From: an uncultured Flaviramulus sp.
Lineage (GTDB): Bacteria; Bacteroidota; Bacteroidia; Flavobacteriales; Flavobacteriaceae
Length of the DNA: 64,000 bases
Assembly (NCBI GenBank): GCA_947487155.1
Contig: CANKVS010000005.1
Span: 21,713-85,712 of the forward strand
Direction: 5' to 3'
Both the position numbers and the translations under genes were made by a program. The notes under the pieces were generated by a model. It saw nothing but the letters and a program-made list of their open reading frames with translations. It made no database searches and had not been told where the DNA came from. Below, in pieces: positions 18,579-27,167 of this stretch. Positions within the stretch are counted from its first letter, which is position 1. Each line of letters starts with the position of its first letter.

Positions 18579-20162
18579 ATGAAAATTATCATCACATCAC
18601 TATTAACACTTATAACTTTAAGTGTGTGTAATAAGAAAAGTAACACTGCTGAAAAGCACCAAAAACCAAATGTATTATTCATATTAGTTGACGATTTAGG
18701 GTTTAAAGATTTAAGCTGTACAGGAAGCACTTTTTATGAAACCCCAAACGTAGATAAAATAGCTAATGCAGGTATGGTCTTTAATCAAGGGTATGCAGCT
18801 AGTCGTGTTTGTAGCCCTTCGCGAGCTAGTATTATGACTGGAAAATTTACTGCTAGACACGGTATTACCGATTGGATTGGAGCAAAACATGGAAAAACAT
18901 GGAGAGAACATAATAGACATGATAAATTACTACCAGCAGACTATGTTCATATTTTACCAAAAGAAGATATTACCCTTGCCGAGGCCATGAAAGCTTCTGG
19001 GTACAAAACATTTTATGCTGGAAAATGGCACTTAGGTAAAGAAGGGTCTTATCCTGAAGATCACGGATTCGATATAAATAAAGGAGGGTGGGATAAAGGC
19101 AGCCCTATTGGTGGCTATTTTTCGCCATGGAAAAACCCCAAATTAGAGAATACAACACCAGGTGAAAACTTATCGATGCGACTTGCTAAAGAAACATCTG
19201 AATTTATAAAAAAACATAAGGACACTAGTTTCTTCGCTTTCATGTCGTTTTATGCGGTTCATGGTCCTATTCAAACAACCCAAAACAAATGGCAGAAATA
19301 TAGAAATAAAGCTGAAAAACAAGGCATTAAGGATAAAGGTTATAAAATGGAACGTGTACTACCTATAAGACAAGTTCAAGACAATCCAATTTACGGCGGT
19401 TTAGTTGAAGCTATGGATGATGCCGTAGGCCATGTTTTAAATACCCTAAAAACATTAAGATTAGATAAAAATACTATTGTAATATTCACATCAGATAATG
19501 GTGGTGTTGCTTCAGGCGATAATTACTCCACGTCTAACTTACCCCTACGCGGTGGTAAAGGCTACCAATGGGAAGGCGGTATAAGAGAGCCTTTTTTCAT
19601 TAATGTACCTTGGTATAACTCTAATGGCGCACGTACAGATTATCCTGTAACAGGAACCGATTTCTACCCAACCATTTTAGATTTAGTTGGTGCAAACCTA
19701 CGTCCAGACCAGCATATTGATGGAGTTAGCTTAAAGCCGCTTTTAGAAGGAAATACTTTGGCAAATCGACCTTTATTTTGGCACTATCCGCACTATGGTA
19801 ACCAAGGTGGTGAACCCTCATCAATTATTCAAGAAAATGGCTGGAAACTTATACACTATTGGGAAGATGAAAGAAATGAATTGTATAATTTAGCACTAGA
19901 CGGTAATGAACAAAACAATGTCGCTTCCGAAAACTCGAAAATAACGGAAGATCTTAGTAAAAAACTCAACTCTTGGCTATTAAATGTTAAAGCCAAAATA
20001 CCTACTAAAGATTTAGAGTATAGCGAAAGTTTAGCTAAAGAACGACAAGCCTATTTAAAAAACACATTTATGCCTAAACTTGAAAGTGATAGACTAAAAT
20101 ATTTATCAGAAGATTTTGAACCAAATGCCGATTGGTGGCAAAGTAAAGTTACTGTTGATTAG
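18579..20162 (+). CDS. Sulfatase, type I (formylglycine-dependent)
   Basis: A 527-residue alkaline-phosphatase-superfamily sulfatase. Metal ligands Asp38-Asp39 (LVDDLGFKD) and the activation motif CSPSRASIMTG are present, with Cys78 to be converted to formylglycine. KWHLG and FTSDNGG contribute further ligands. The N-terminus is exported (ITLSVCNKK), possibly a lipoprotein with an unusual lipobox. Sulfatases of this type remove sulfate esters from polysaccharides or glycans, as many marine Flavobacteriaceae do. It is the last gene of the M23-receptor-protease-sulfatase run and converges with the desulfurase gene, 10 bases away. Confidence 0.9.
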   Translation: MKIIITSLLTLITLSVCNKKSNTAEKHQKPNVLFILVDDLGFKDLSCTGSTFYETPNVDKIANAGMVFNQGYAASRVCSPSRASIMTGKFTARHGITDWIGAKHGKTWREHNRHDKLLPADYVHILPKEDITLAEAMKASGYKTFYAGKWHLGKEGSYPEDHGFDINKGGWDKGSPIGGYFSPWKNPKLENTTPGENLSMRLAKETSEFIKKHKDTSFFAFMSFYAVHGPIQTTQNKWQKYRNKAEKQGIKDKGYKMERVLPIRQVQDNPIYGGLVEAMDDAVGHVLNTLKTLRLDKNTIVIFTSDNGGVASGDNYSTSNLPLRGGKGYQWEGGIREPFFINVPWYNSNGARTDYPVTGTDFYPTILDLVGANLRPDQHIDGVSLKPLLEGNTLANRPLFWHYPHYGNQGGEPSSIIQENGWKLIHYWEDERNELYNLALDGNEQNNVASENSKITEDLSKKLNSWLLNVKAKIPTKDLEYSESLAKERQAYLKNTFMPKLESDRLKYLSEDFEPNADWWQSKVTVD

Positions 20163-20172
20163 AATTTATAAA

Positions 20173-21312
20173 TTAAACAAACTCTTTTAAAACATCAATA
20201 ACATAGTCTACTTCTTTTTTAGTATTGTAAATACTAAAGGAAAACCTAATTGAAGGTTTGTGCATATCAGCATCATTAAGTATTTCAGCTAAAACGTGAG
20301 ACCCTTTTGCACTCCCGCTTTGGCAGGCACTTCCTTTAGAACAAGCTATACCTTTTAAATCTAACTGAAATAACAACATAGACGCTTTTTTCTCATCAAT
20401 AGGCAAGCATACATTAATTAAAGTGTAAGTACTTTTTTCTATATCTCCCGAACTTCCATTAAAAGTTACTAAAGGTAATTCAGTCTTTAATTTCTGAATA
20501 AAATATTGCTTTATGTTTCTCACATACTGGTATTCCTCATCATAATTAGTATAGGCATGTTTTAAAGCCTCACTAAGCCCAACAATATTATGAATGCTCT
20601 CTGTCCCTGCTCTAAGTCCTCGCTCCTGCTCGCCACCAAAAATTAATGGTTTAAGCCTTGTATTTTTTCTAATAAACGCGAAACCTACACCTTTAGGACC
20701 ATGAAATTTATGAGCACTCGCTGCAATAAAATCTATAGGAATCTCTTCTAAATCCAATTTATAATGCCCTACAGACTGCACAGCATCACTATGAAACAAC
20801 GCATTATTTACTTTACATAAATTGGCAACTCTCTTAATATCTAAAAGGTTTCCAATTTCATTATTTACATGCATTAAACTAACCAATGTGTTTTCATAAT
20901 TATTAAGAAGTTCTTCTAAGTGTAAATAATCAATATGTCCATTAGCATCAGTATTCACAAAAGACACCGCTATATTATATTCTTTTTCTAACTGTTCAAT
21001 AGTATGCAATATGGCATGGTGTTCAATTTTAGTTGTAATTATATGGTTTATCTTCAAATCCCTAACGGCACTTCTTAAAACTAAATTATCGGCTTCTGTT
21101 CCTCCTGAAGTAAATACAATTTCACCAGCCGAAGCATTTAAATAACGTGCTATGGTTTTTCTTGAATGTTCTATTAAAGACTTAGATGACCTACCAAAGC
21201 TATGCGATGAAGACGCATTACCATAACTCGCTCTCATGGTTTCTGCCATAACAGTTATGACTTCCTCACGAATTTTAGTTGTAGCAGCATTATCAAAATA
21301 TACCTGAGTCAT
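20173..21312 (-). CDS. Cysteine desulfurase (IscS/NifS family)
   Basis: A 379-residue PLP enzyme that removes sulfur from cysteine for Fe-S cluster and thio-cofactor synthesis. It shows YFDNAATT at the N-terminus, FTSGGTEADN, the PLP lysine Lys202 in SAHKFHGPKGVG and the persulfide cysteine Cys330 in GSACQSGSAKGSHVL. That loop and the overall length place it in the NifS/IscS class rather than SufS. No Fe-S scaffold gene sits next to it, so it may serve tRNA thiolation or general sulfur transfer. Confidence 0.92.
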   Translation of the reverse strand: MTQVYFDNAATTKIREEVITVMAETMRASYGNASSSHSFGRSSKSLIEHSRKTIARYLNASAGEIVFTSGGTEADNLVLRSAVRDLKINHIITTKIEHHAILHTIEQLEKEYNIAVSFVNTDANGHIDYLHLEELLNNYENTLVSLMHVNNEIGNLLDIKRVANLCKVNNALFHSDAVQSVGHYKLDLEEIPIDFIAASAHKFHGPKGVGFAFIRKNTRLKPLIFGGEQERGLRAGTESIHNIVGLSEALKHAYTNYDEEYQYVRNIKQYFIQKLKTELPLVTFNGSSGDIEKSTYTLINVCLPIDEKKASMLLFQLDLKGIACSKGSACQSGSAKGSHVLAEILNDADMHKPSIRFSFSIYNTKKEVDYVIDVLKEFV

Positions 21313-21401
21313 AAAACAAAATTTTAATAGCTTTTAAGAGGTCAAAAATACTTGAAATAAAATTATTATCAATATGATGCGTTATAAATAACAATTCTAT
21401 T

Positions 21402-21409
21402 ATTTTTGT
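21402..21409 (+). promoter_or_regulatory. Putative -7 element before the acidic lipoprotein gene
   Basis: TATTTTTG fits TANNTTTG and ends 16 bases before the ATG at 21426. It overlaps the alternative TTG start at 21408, which argues for the downstream ATG. No clear -33 TTG is visible. Confidence 0.45.
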
Positions 21410-21425
21410 GCAAAACCCAAACTCT

Positions 21426-22337
21426 ATGCGTAAGTTCGTTTTTACTCTTTTATTGTTAAGCTTATTATGCTCATATTCATGTGATGATGGCGATGTTATT
21501 ACTTTTGAATTAGAATTCGATGAGGATTTTAGTGCTTGTGGAGAAACCAATTTAGTGTTATTTAAAACTAAAAACACGCCTTCTGAATCTTTATCTGTAG
21601 TTATAAATAATCTTAATGTTGAAGATTTATTAGAAGTTGATAATGATAACAACCTTACTCTTACAAAAACAGGAGCATTTAATTACCGTACGTATAGCAA
21701 CGAAACGCTTCCTACAAATTTGTTTTGTAACGATATTCCTCCTGCAGAGGTTAAAATTGTAGAAGATGACAGTGATGATTCTGTAAATGCAACGTTCACT
21801 ACAAAATTAGTTGAAGATGACCAAGATGGTGTTTTAGCTGCTTTAGAAGATGTTGACGGCAATGGTGATTTAACTAATGATGATACTGATGAAGATGGTT
21901 TACCTAACTATATTGATGCCGATGATGATGGTGATAATGTGCTAACAAAAGATGAAAATCCAGACCCAAATGGTGATGGTAATTTTGATGACGCTTTAGA
22001 TACTGATGGTGATGGAATTCCTAACTATTTAGATGCTGATGACGATGGAGACGGAATTGATACTAGAGATGAAGAAAACGAAAGTCAAGACCAAAACCCA
22101 GGAAACGACGTCACAAATAGTGATGTTGGTGCCGATTATTTAAACAAAGATGTTGCCAATGTAGATACGCCAAAAGCAACAGCGTACAGAAATCATACAA
22201 TTATTCAAACCTATACAGTTACTTTAACGATAACAGATATCGCTTTAGATCTTATCTCTATAGACGAGTTTGATTTTGGATTATTAAATGACAGTTCTTT
22301 ATCTGGATCTAGAACAGAAACTCCTAATTTTAATTAA
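21426..22337 (+). CDS. Acidic lipoprotein with calcium-binding DxDGDG repeats
   Basis: A 303-residue lipoprotein: signal peptide and lipobox (LLCSYSC, lipid Cys19). Its middle is dominated by thrombospondin type-3-like Asp-rich loops such as DEDGLPNYIDADDDGD and DTDGDGIPNYLDADDDGDGI, which normally bind calcium. The first 90 residues and the last 60 match nothing I can name. Such proteins sit on the cell surface in Bacteroidota; the function is unknown. The start is chosen at the ATG giving MRKFVFTLL because a -7 box overlaps the earlier TTG. Its stop overlaps the stop of the convergent Smr gene by 4 bases. Confidence 0.75.
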   Translation: MRKFVFTLLLLSLLCSYSCDDGDVITFELEFDEDFSACGETNLVLFKTKNTPSESLSVVINNLNVEDLLEVDNDNNLTLTKTGAFNYRTYSNETLPTNLFCNDIPPAEVKIVEDDSDDSVNATFTTKLVEDDQDGVLAALEDVDGNGDLTNDDTDEDGLPNYIDADDDGDNVLTKDENPDPNGDGNFDDALDTDGDGIPNYLDADDDGDGIDTRDEENESQDQNPGNDVTNSDVGADYLNKDVANVDTPKATAYRNHTIIQTYTVTLTITDIALDLISIDEFDFGLLNDSSLSGSRTETPNFN

Positions 22338-22894
22338 CGCTTTAAGTTCTGATAAATATAGACTTCGGTTGCACCTAACCCATATTTTTGGTAATTAGCA
22401 TCGTAGAATTTTAAATTATCGTAACGCCCAAATAAATATTCTAATTCTATTCTTAAAACACCTTCTCCAACGCCGTGAATAAATACTACTTTTTGAATGC
22501 GTTTTGTGATAGCAAAATCTAATTGGCGTCTTGCCGTATCTAATTGTAACGTTAACATTTCATGATTAGACATTCCTTTTGAAGATTTCACCAATTGGTT
22601 TATATGCAAATCAACCTCCATAGTTGGCTCATAACTATCTTTAGCTCTTAATTTTATTTTGTTTTTTCGCTTTGGTTGTTCCTTTTCAGAAATAACAGTA
22701 TTAATACTTTTATGAGAAAATAATTCGTTTTTAAGGGGTTGCTTAGGTTTAGCTACAACCAATTCCTTGGCTTTAAAATTTAATAAAAAGCCATCATCAG
22801 TTTCAATAGAAATGGTTTCACCAGCAATTTCTTTTACAAAACCAGATAAATCTTCATCTAAAACCAAAACATAATCACCCAAAGTAAATGCCAT
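22334..22894 (-). CDS. Smr-domain protein (MutS2-like C-terminal nuclease domain)
   Basis: A 186-residue cytoplasmic protein. An N-terminal SH3-like barrel (about 1-50) is followed by a basic linker and a C-terminal Smr domain (about 95-186). The Smr signature EVDLH and the loop FIHGVGEGVLR (the HGxGxG motif) are intact. Free-standing Smr proteins are DNA- or RNA-nicking nucleases or accessory factors, some linked to collided ribosomes. It lies 2 bases after the small membrane protein gene in the same direction. Confidence 0.85.
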   Translation of the reverse strand: MAFTLGDYVLVLDEDLSGFVKEIAGETISIETDDGFLLNFKAKELVVAKPKQPLKNELFSHKSINTVISEKEQPKRKNKIKLRAKDSYEPTMEVDLHINQLVKSSKGMSNHEMLTLQLDTARRQLDFAITKRIQKVVFIHGVGEGVLRIELEYLFGRYDNLKFYDANYQKYGLGATEVYIYQNLKR

Positions 22895-22896
22895 AA

Positions 22897-23091
22897 TTAA
22901 GCGTCTTCATTTTCATCACTATCATTTTCATCCTTATGTTTGCTAGGAATATTTTTAGAGATTCTATAAATACCTATCATAAGTATTATAATACCTCCAA
23001 TTAGTACATACTGATTTTGTTCGGTTCCTGCTTTAGAATACATAGCAACCGCTGCGCCAATAATTATTAATAAATAGTTTACATTTTTCAT
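22897..23091 (-). CDS. Small two-helix membrane protein
   Basis: A 64-residue protein with two hydrophobic helices (about 5-18 and 27-43) and a highly acidic, lysine-containing tail (KHKDENDSDENEDA). No family is recognised. Tight spacing (2 bases) to the Smr gene suggests one transcript. The hairpin-like membrane topology and charged tail are the only clues. Confidence 0.7.
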   Translation of the reverse strand: MKNVNYLLIIIGAAVAMYSKAGTEQNQYVLIGGIIILMIGIYRISKNIPSKHKDENDSDENEDA

Positions 23092-23211
23092 TTAAAAACA
23101 GATGAATTTTATGCATACAAATTACACTAAAAAATAGATTTCATTTAAACATTTCATCAATTAATTTTAAATTAAATTAATCGACAAAATACATTTTTTA
23201 ACGATTAATTG

Positions 23212-23239
23212 TTGTGTATGCAGAATATTTATATATTTG
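23212..23239 (+). promoter_or_regulatory. Bacteroidota-type promoter of the T9SS cargo gene
   Basis: A TTG at 23212-23214 and TATATTTG at 23232-23239 are 17 bases apart, matching the -33/-7 consensus in sequence and spacing. Transcription should begin about 23245, which excludes the upstream TTG start at 23237. Confidence 0.65.
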
Positions 23240-23266
23240 CAGCGTAAATTGTTAGTCTCTCAAAAT

Positions 23267-25027
23267 ATGCATTATCGTTTTACTCTTATTATTGCCTTTA
23301 TTTGCAATGTATCATTCTCACAGCTTTCCGTAAGGAATGATTACTATGTCTTTGTTAATGATGAAGTTGTTTTTGTAGAAGATGATGTAAACCTGAATGA
23401 AACAGACAGTAGAATATATCTTCGTAGTGAGGGACAACTTATACAAGGCTCTGGTACAACAGGAAATTCTGGCGATGGCGAATTAAGTGTTTACCAAGAA
23501 GCTAATGTAGATGAATATGAATATAATTATTGGTGCTCTCCTATTATTGACCAATCGAGTAATATGTTTGGTATTTCTTTATTAAATGATGCAACTAGCA
23601 TTACAGCATCAACACCTGCCACATACAACCATAATGGCAATTACAACGGAACATCTAGTCCATTAAATATTGAACCGTATTGGATTTGGAAATATATTGC
23701 TTCTGATGAGTATTCAGAGTGGATACATGTGTTGGGCAATACAACTATAAATCCTGGAGAAGGTTTTACCATGAAAGGCACTTCAGGTTCTGGTAGCGCT
23801 CAACAATTCGATTATAGAGGAAAACCTAATACTGGTACTTTAGAGATTGATGTTTTAGATAATCAATTCACTTTGGTAGGTAACCCCTACCCGTCTGCAC
23901 TAGATGCATTAGCCTATATTCACGATACCGAAAACGCGAGTGTAATTACTGGCACGTTATACTATTGGGAGCAAAATCCAACTATCAATTCTCATATTTT
24001 AAGAGATTACGATGGTGGTTATGCGACTTATACCATTAATGCCGCTGGAGATGTAGAAACTTATATCCCTGCCACATTTAGCACATATAACAACGATGGC
24101 ACTGTAAATGGTACTAGCGGTACGCCTCCATCTGGAAAAACAGCAAGACGCTATATTCCCATAGGGCAAGGATTTATGGTTGAAGGTACAAGCACAGTTG
24201 GAACACCAAAAGTTAAAGCGAAAAATAGTCATCGTGTTTTTATAAAAGAAACAAACCCAGATAGTGAATTTTTTAAATCTACAAATACAAAAGGAAAAGT
24301 TAGTCGCACAAACACAAGTTTTTCTATTGTTCCTGATGATTATAAACGTTTTAGATTAAATATAGATTTTAATAATACGTATACACGCCAAATAGTTGAA
24401 ACATTTCATAATTCTGCCACTACAGGCTTTGATTACGGATTAGAATCTGAAATTAATGAAGGGGATATTTTAAATTCTGATGCCTATTGGAACGCTGAAA
24501 ATTCATCATATATTGCTGAAGCATTACCGTTTGATGACACTTTAAAAATACCTTTAGCTGTTAAGGTTTCTGAAAATATGCCAGTTAAAATAAGAATGGT
24601 TGATATTCAAAATTTTGAAAGTAACCAACCTATTTATATTCATGATTTAGAAAACGATGCATTTGTCGATTTAAAAGCTCAAGATTTTAATATAAATCTC
24701 GATGCTGGTAGTTATACCAATAGGTTTGAAATTACATTTAGCAAAAACAATAGTTTAAGTATTGCTGACGAGGTGCTTGAAGGATTTAACGTGTTTCAGA
24801 ATAACAAAACATCAAAACTTAATCTATTTAATCCAAACTTCTTAGACATAGAAAGCTTTAGCTTATTTGATATTTCTGGCAAACGTGTTTTAAACGAACA
24901 GATTTCTTCAAATAAAAAATCGTATAATTATTCAACCAACGCGCTTAGTGATGGCGTATATGTTGCAAAAATAAGTTTATCTAACAATCATGTTTTTAGT
25001 AAAAAGGTGATTATCAGTAATAGGTAA
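23267..25027 (+). CDS. T9SS-secreted surface protein with type A sorting domain
   Basis: A 586-residue exported protein. The signal peptide is MHYRFTLIIAFICNVSFSQ. The C-terminal 80 residues form a type IX secretion sorting domain (GFNVFQNNKTSKLNLFNPN, LFDISGKRVLNEQ, LSDGVYVAKISL, ending KKVIISNR). This domain directs the protein across the outer membrane before removal. The large middle part is beta-rich and Asn/Thr/Gly-rich, with recurrent GNPYPSALDA-type segments seen in other secreted flavobacterial proteins, but no enzymatic motif is evident. The start was chosen from the promoter position and signal peptide. Confidence 0.85.
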   Translation: MHYRFTLIIAFICNVSFSQLSVRNDYYVFVNDEVVFVEDDVNLNETDSRIYLRSEGQLIQGSGTTGNSGDGELSVYQEANVDEYEYNYWCSPIIDQSSNMFGISLLNDATSITASTPATYNHNGNYNGTSSPLNIEPYWIWKYIASDEYSEWIHVLGNTTINPGEGFTMKGTSGSGSAQQFDYRGKPNTGTLEIDVLDNQFTLVGNPYPSALDALAYIHDTENASVITGTLYYWEQNPTINSHILRDYDGGYATYTINAAGDVETYIPATFSTYNNDGTVNGTSGTPPSGKTARRYIPIGQGFMVEGTSTVGTPKVKAKNSHRVFIKETNPDSEFFKSTNTKGKVSRTNTSFSIVPDDYKRFRLNIDFNNTYTRQIVETFHNSATTGFDYGLESEINEGDILNSDAYWNAENSSYIAEALPFDDTLKIPLAVKVSENMPVKIRMVDIQNFESNQPIYIHDLENDAFVDLKAQDFNINLDAGSYTNRFEITFSKNNSLSIADEVLEGFNVFQNNKTSKLNLFNPNFLDIESFSLFDISGKRVLNEQISSNKKSYNYSTNALSDGVYVAKISLSNNHVFSKKVIISNR

Positions 25028-25118
25028 GCTATTTTTATATTCATTTAAAAAACACTATTCTTCATTAAAATCATTTTCCTATATTTAATATTATTTTTAT
25101 CAACCAAAATATATTAAA

Positions 25119-25388
25119 ATGGAAAACAAACCAGCAAGACCTAATAGCTATTTAGCCCTAGCCATTATAAGTACTATATTATGTTGTTTACCAACAGGTA
25201 TTGTGAGTATTATTTATGCTACAAAAGTTAACAGCACTTATGAAGATGGTAAATACGAAGAGGCTAATAGAGCATCAAAAAATGCCAAAACTTGGGGACT
25301 AGTATCAATTGGTCTTGCCTTTTTTGGAATTATTATTTATGTTTTAATTTTTGGAGTTGCTTTTTTAGGAGCTATTAGTGGTGCATAA
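25119..25388 (+). CDS. CD225/dispanin-family small membrane protein
   Basis: An 89-residue protein with the CD225 layout: a first membrane segment ending in a double cysteine and CCLPTGIVSIIYATKV, a polar loop with repeated Ala/Ser (EEANRASKNAKTWG), and a second membrane helix. The same fold occurs in animal IFITM proteins. Bacterial members are common but their role is not established. It overlaps the next gene by 8-11 bases and starts a run of four small membrane-protein genes. Confidence 0.82.
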   Translation: MENKPARPNSYLALAIISTILCCLPTGIVSIIYATKVNSTYEDGKYEEANRASKNAKTWGLVSIGLAFFGIIIYVLIFGVAFLGAISGA

Positions 25389-25788
25389 ATACTTAAAACG
25401 CCTTTTAATAGCTTTAAGTCTATTAGTTTTAGGTGTCATTATGGTGTTTTATTTTAATTACAACCCATCGGATTATAACCTTTTTCCTAAATGTCCATTT
25501 TATACAATGACAGGTCTGTATTGCCCAGGTTGTGGAAGCCAAAGGGCTATACACCAAATATTGCATGGACATATTCTTAAGGGTTTAAGTCATAATTTCT
25601 TAATTATATTATTGATTTTCGTTTTAAGTTGCGATGCTATTATTTTATTAATGAATAGTATTCTAAAAAGGAAATTAAAAAACATCTTACATAAACCTAT
25701 AATTACTTATTTAATACTTGCATTAGTTATTTTATTTTGGTTTTTAAGAAACATTGATTTATATCCTTTTAGTATTTTAGCTCCCTAA
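25378..25788 (+). CDS. DUF2752 membrane protein (first copy)
   Basis: A 136-residue protein with three hydrophobic segments and the DUF2752 signature YCPGCGSQRAIHQILHGH between the first and second. The paired cysteines and Arg suggest a metal- or redox-active site at the membrane, but no function is known for the family. The start is GTG at 25378 (or 25381), inside the last codons of the CD225 gene, implying coupled translation. Confidence 0.8.
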   Translation: MVHKYLKRLLIALSLLVLGVIMVFYFNYNPSDYNLFPKCPFYTMTGLYCPGCGSQRAIHQILHGHILKGLSHNFLIILLIFVLSCDAIILLMNSILKRKLKNILHKPIITYLILALVILFWFLRNIDLYPFSILAP

Positions 25789-25800
25789 CAAACCCTATTT

Positions 25801-26085
25801 ATGCAGCTTCTTGAAGACTATATGCTTCCCTGTTTAAACAAAAAACTATTTGGTATAGAATGTATGGGTTGCGGTATGCAAAGATCTGTTGTATTAATTT
25901 TTCAAGGCAACTTTGTTGATGCTTTTTATATGTATCCAGCAATTTACACGCTTATGCTTCTTTTTGCAGTCATTATAATTAATCTATTTAAAAAATTTAA
26001 GTATGCGAATAAAATAATTAGCAGCCTTTCAATACTTTCTATTCTAATTATTATCACTAGTTTTATTATCAAGAAAATTAATTAA
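25801..26085 (+). CDS. DUF2752 membrane protein (second copy)
   Basis: A 94-residue protein that begins at the DUF2752 motif (GIECMGCGMQRSVVLIFQG) without the leading membrane helix of the first copy. Two hydrophobic segments follow (about 43-60 and 73-89). Two related but diverged DUF2752 genes in tandem, 12 bases apart, suggest a heteromeric pair. The function is unknown. Confidence 0.78.
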   Translation: MQLLEDYMLPCLNKKLFGIECMGCGMQRSVVLIFQGNFVDAFYMYPAIYTLMLLFAVIIINLFKKFKYANKIISSLSILSILIIITSFIIKKIN

Positions 26086-26094
26086 AACAAACTT

Positions 26095-26412
26095 ATGAAG
26101 AAACAACTTAATCCAACTTTAGTTTATGTATTATCAATATTAGGATTTCTTTGCTGTTGCATTGGAGGTGCTTTTTTATCTATTCCTGCATATTTTATTG
26201 CAAATAACAAAATAAAAGACGCTGAACTTAATCCAGATGATTATGAAGGAAGTTTAAAAGCAATGAAAATAGCGAAAATAGTTGCTTTAGTATCTTCAAT
26301 TATTAATTTAATAGTTTTAATTAGAATTATTTACATTCTAACTACTAGCGATTTAGATGAATTACAAAGAGTTTTTGAAGAAGCTTTTGAACAAGCAAAG
26401 CAACAACAATAA
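26095..26412 (+). CDS. 'CCC motif' small membrane protein
   Basis: A 105-residue protein with a cysteine triplet at the end of its first helix (SILGFLCCCIGGAFLSIPAY), a polar loop (NPDDYEGSLKAMKIAKIV) and a second helix, ending in a Glu/Gln-rich coiled tail. The layout parallels the CD225 protein at the start of this cluster, and both are probably variants of one design. It starts 9 bases after the second DUF2752 gene and is followed by a probable terminator. Confidence 0.75.
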   Translation: MKKQLNPTLVYVLSILGFLCCCIGGAFLSIPAYFIANNKIKDAELNPDDYEGSLKAMKIAKIVALVSSIINLIVLIRIIYILTTSDLDELQRVFEEAFEQAKQQQ

Positions 26413-26430
26413 CAAAGCATTTAACTTTAT

Positions 26431-26467
26431 AAAAGTCGTTTGAAAATTTATTTTTTAGACGGCTTTT
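26431..26467 (+). terminator. Probable terminator of the small membrane-protein cluster
   Basis: The arms AAAAGTCGTTT (26431-26441) and AGACGGCTTTT (26457-26467) pair over 11 bp with two G-U pairs in the plus-strand RNA. The right arm overlaps the 3' end of the convergent cmk gene. Confidence 0.5.
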
Positions 26468-27161
26468 CCTTTTTAAGTGTTTTATTAACTAAGTCTAAAA
26501 TAATATCAAATTGTGCTTTTATGCCTAACGTCGAGTTGTCAATTTTTATAGCATCTTCTGCCATTACCAAAGGAGAATCTTCGCGGTGTGTATCGATATA
26601 ATCGCGTTCTTCTACGTTACGTAATACATCTTCATATTGTACATTGTCTCCTCTTTCTAAAAGTTCGTTAAAGCGTCTTGTAGCTCTTGTTTCAGCAGAA
26701 GCCGTCATAAATAGTTTAAGTTCTGCATCGGTAAAAACAACGGTTCCAATATCTCTACCGTCCATAACAACACCTTTGTTAACACCCATTTGCTGCTGCT
26801 GTTTTACAAGTAAAGATCTAACCTCAGATATTTCGGCTACCTTACTTACAAACCCAGATACTTTTAATGTTCGTATTTCTCTTTCAATGTTTGTATCATT
26901 CAAATACACTTCAGCAAACCCTAAGTTTTCATTAAAAACGAAACGTATTTTAATATCATCTAATTGAGATATTAACCCGCTAACATTAAAAAAATCTTCA
27001 TCAATAAAATCATTAGTCATAGCATAAAAAGTAACCGCTCTATACATGGCACCAGAATCTACATAAATATACCCTAAATGCTTTGCTAGCTGTTTTGCTA
27101 CGGTACTTTTACCTGTGGATGAAAACCCATCAATTGCAATTGTTATCTTATTTGTATTCAT
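26448..27161 (-). CDS. cmk: Cytidylate kinase
   Basis: A 237-residue (d)CMP kinase. It has the P-loop GFSSTGKST (12-20), the NMP-binding segment YVDSGAMYRAVTFYA, VMDGRDIGTVVF and the lid RATRRFNELLERG. It phosphorylates CMP and dCMP with ATP for nucleic-acid precursor supply. It is translated directly after porQ (6-base gap), a frequent pairing in Flavobacteriaceae. Confidence 0.94.
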   Translation of the reverse strand: MNTNKITIAIDGFSSTGKSTVAKQLAKHLGYIYVDSGAMYRAVTFYAMTNDFIDEDFFNVSGLISQLDDIKIRFVFNENLGFAEVYLNDTNIEREIRTLKVSGFVSKVAEISEVRSLLVKQQQQMGVNKGVVMDGRDIGTVVFTDAELKLFMTASAETRATRRFNELLERGDNVQYEDVLRNVEERDYIDTHREDSPLVMAEDAIKIDNSTLGIKAQFDIILDLVNKTLKKEKPSKK

Positions 27162-27167
27162 ATTGAA

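Noticed and set aside
21426..22337. Tandem DNA repeat in the Asp-rich coding region
   Set aside because: The near-repeats reflect calcium-loop codons (GATGATGATGGT-like) rather than an exact DNA repeat.
25119..25388. CD225 protein as an antiviral factor by analogy with IFITM
   Set aside because: Only the fold is shared; no defence genes lie nearby and bacterial members have no demonstrated antiviral role.
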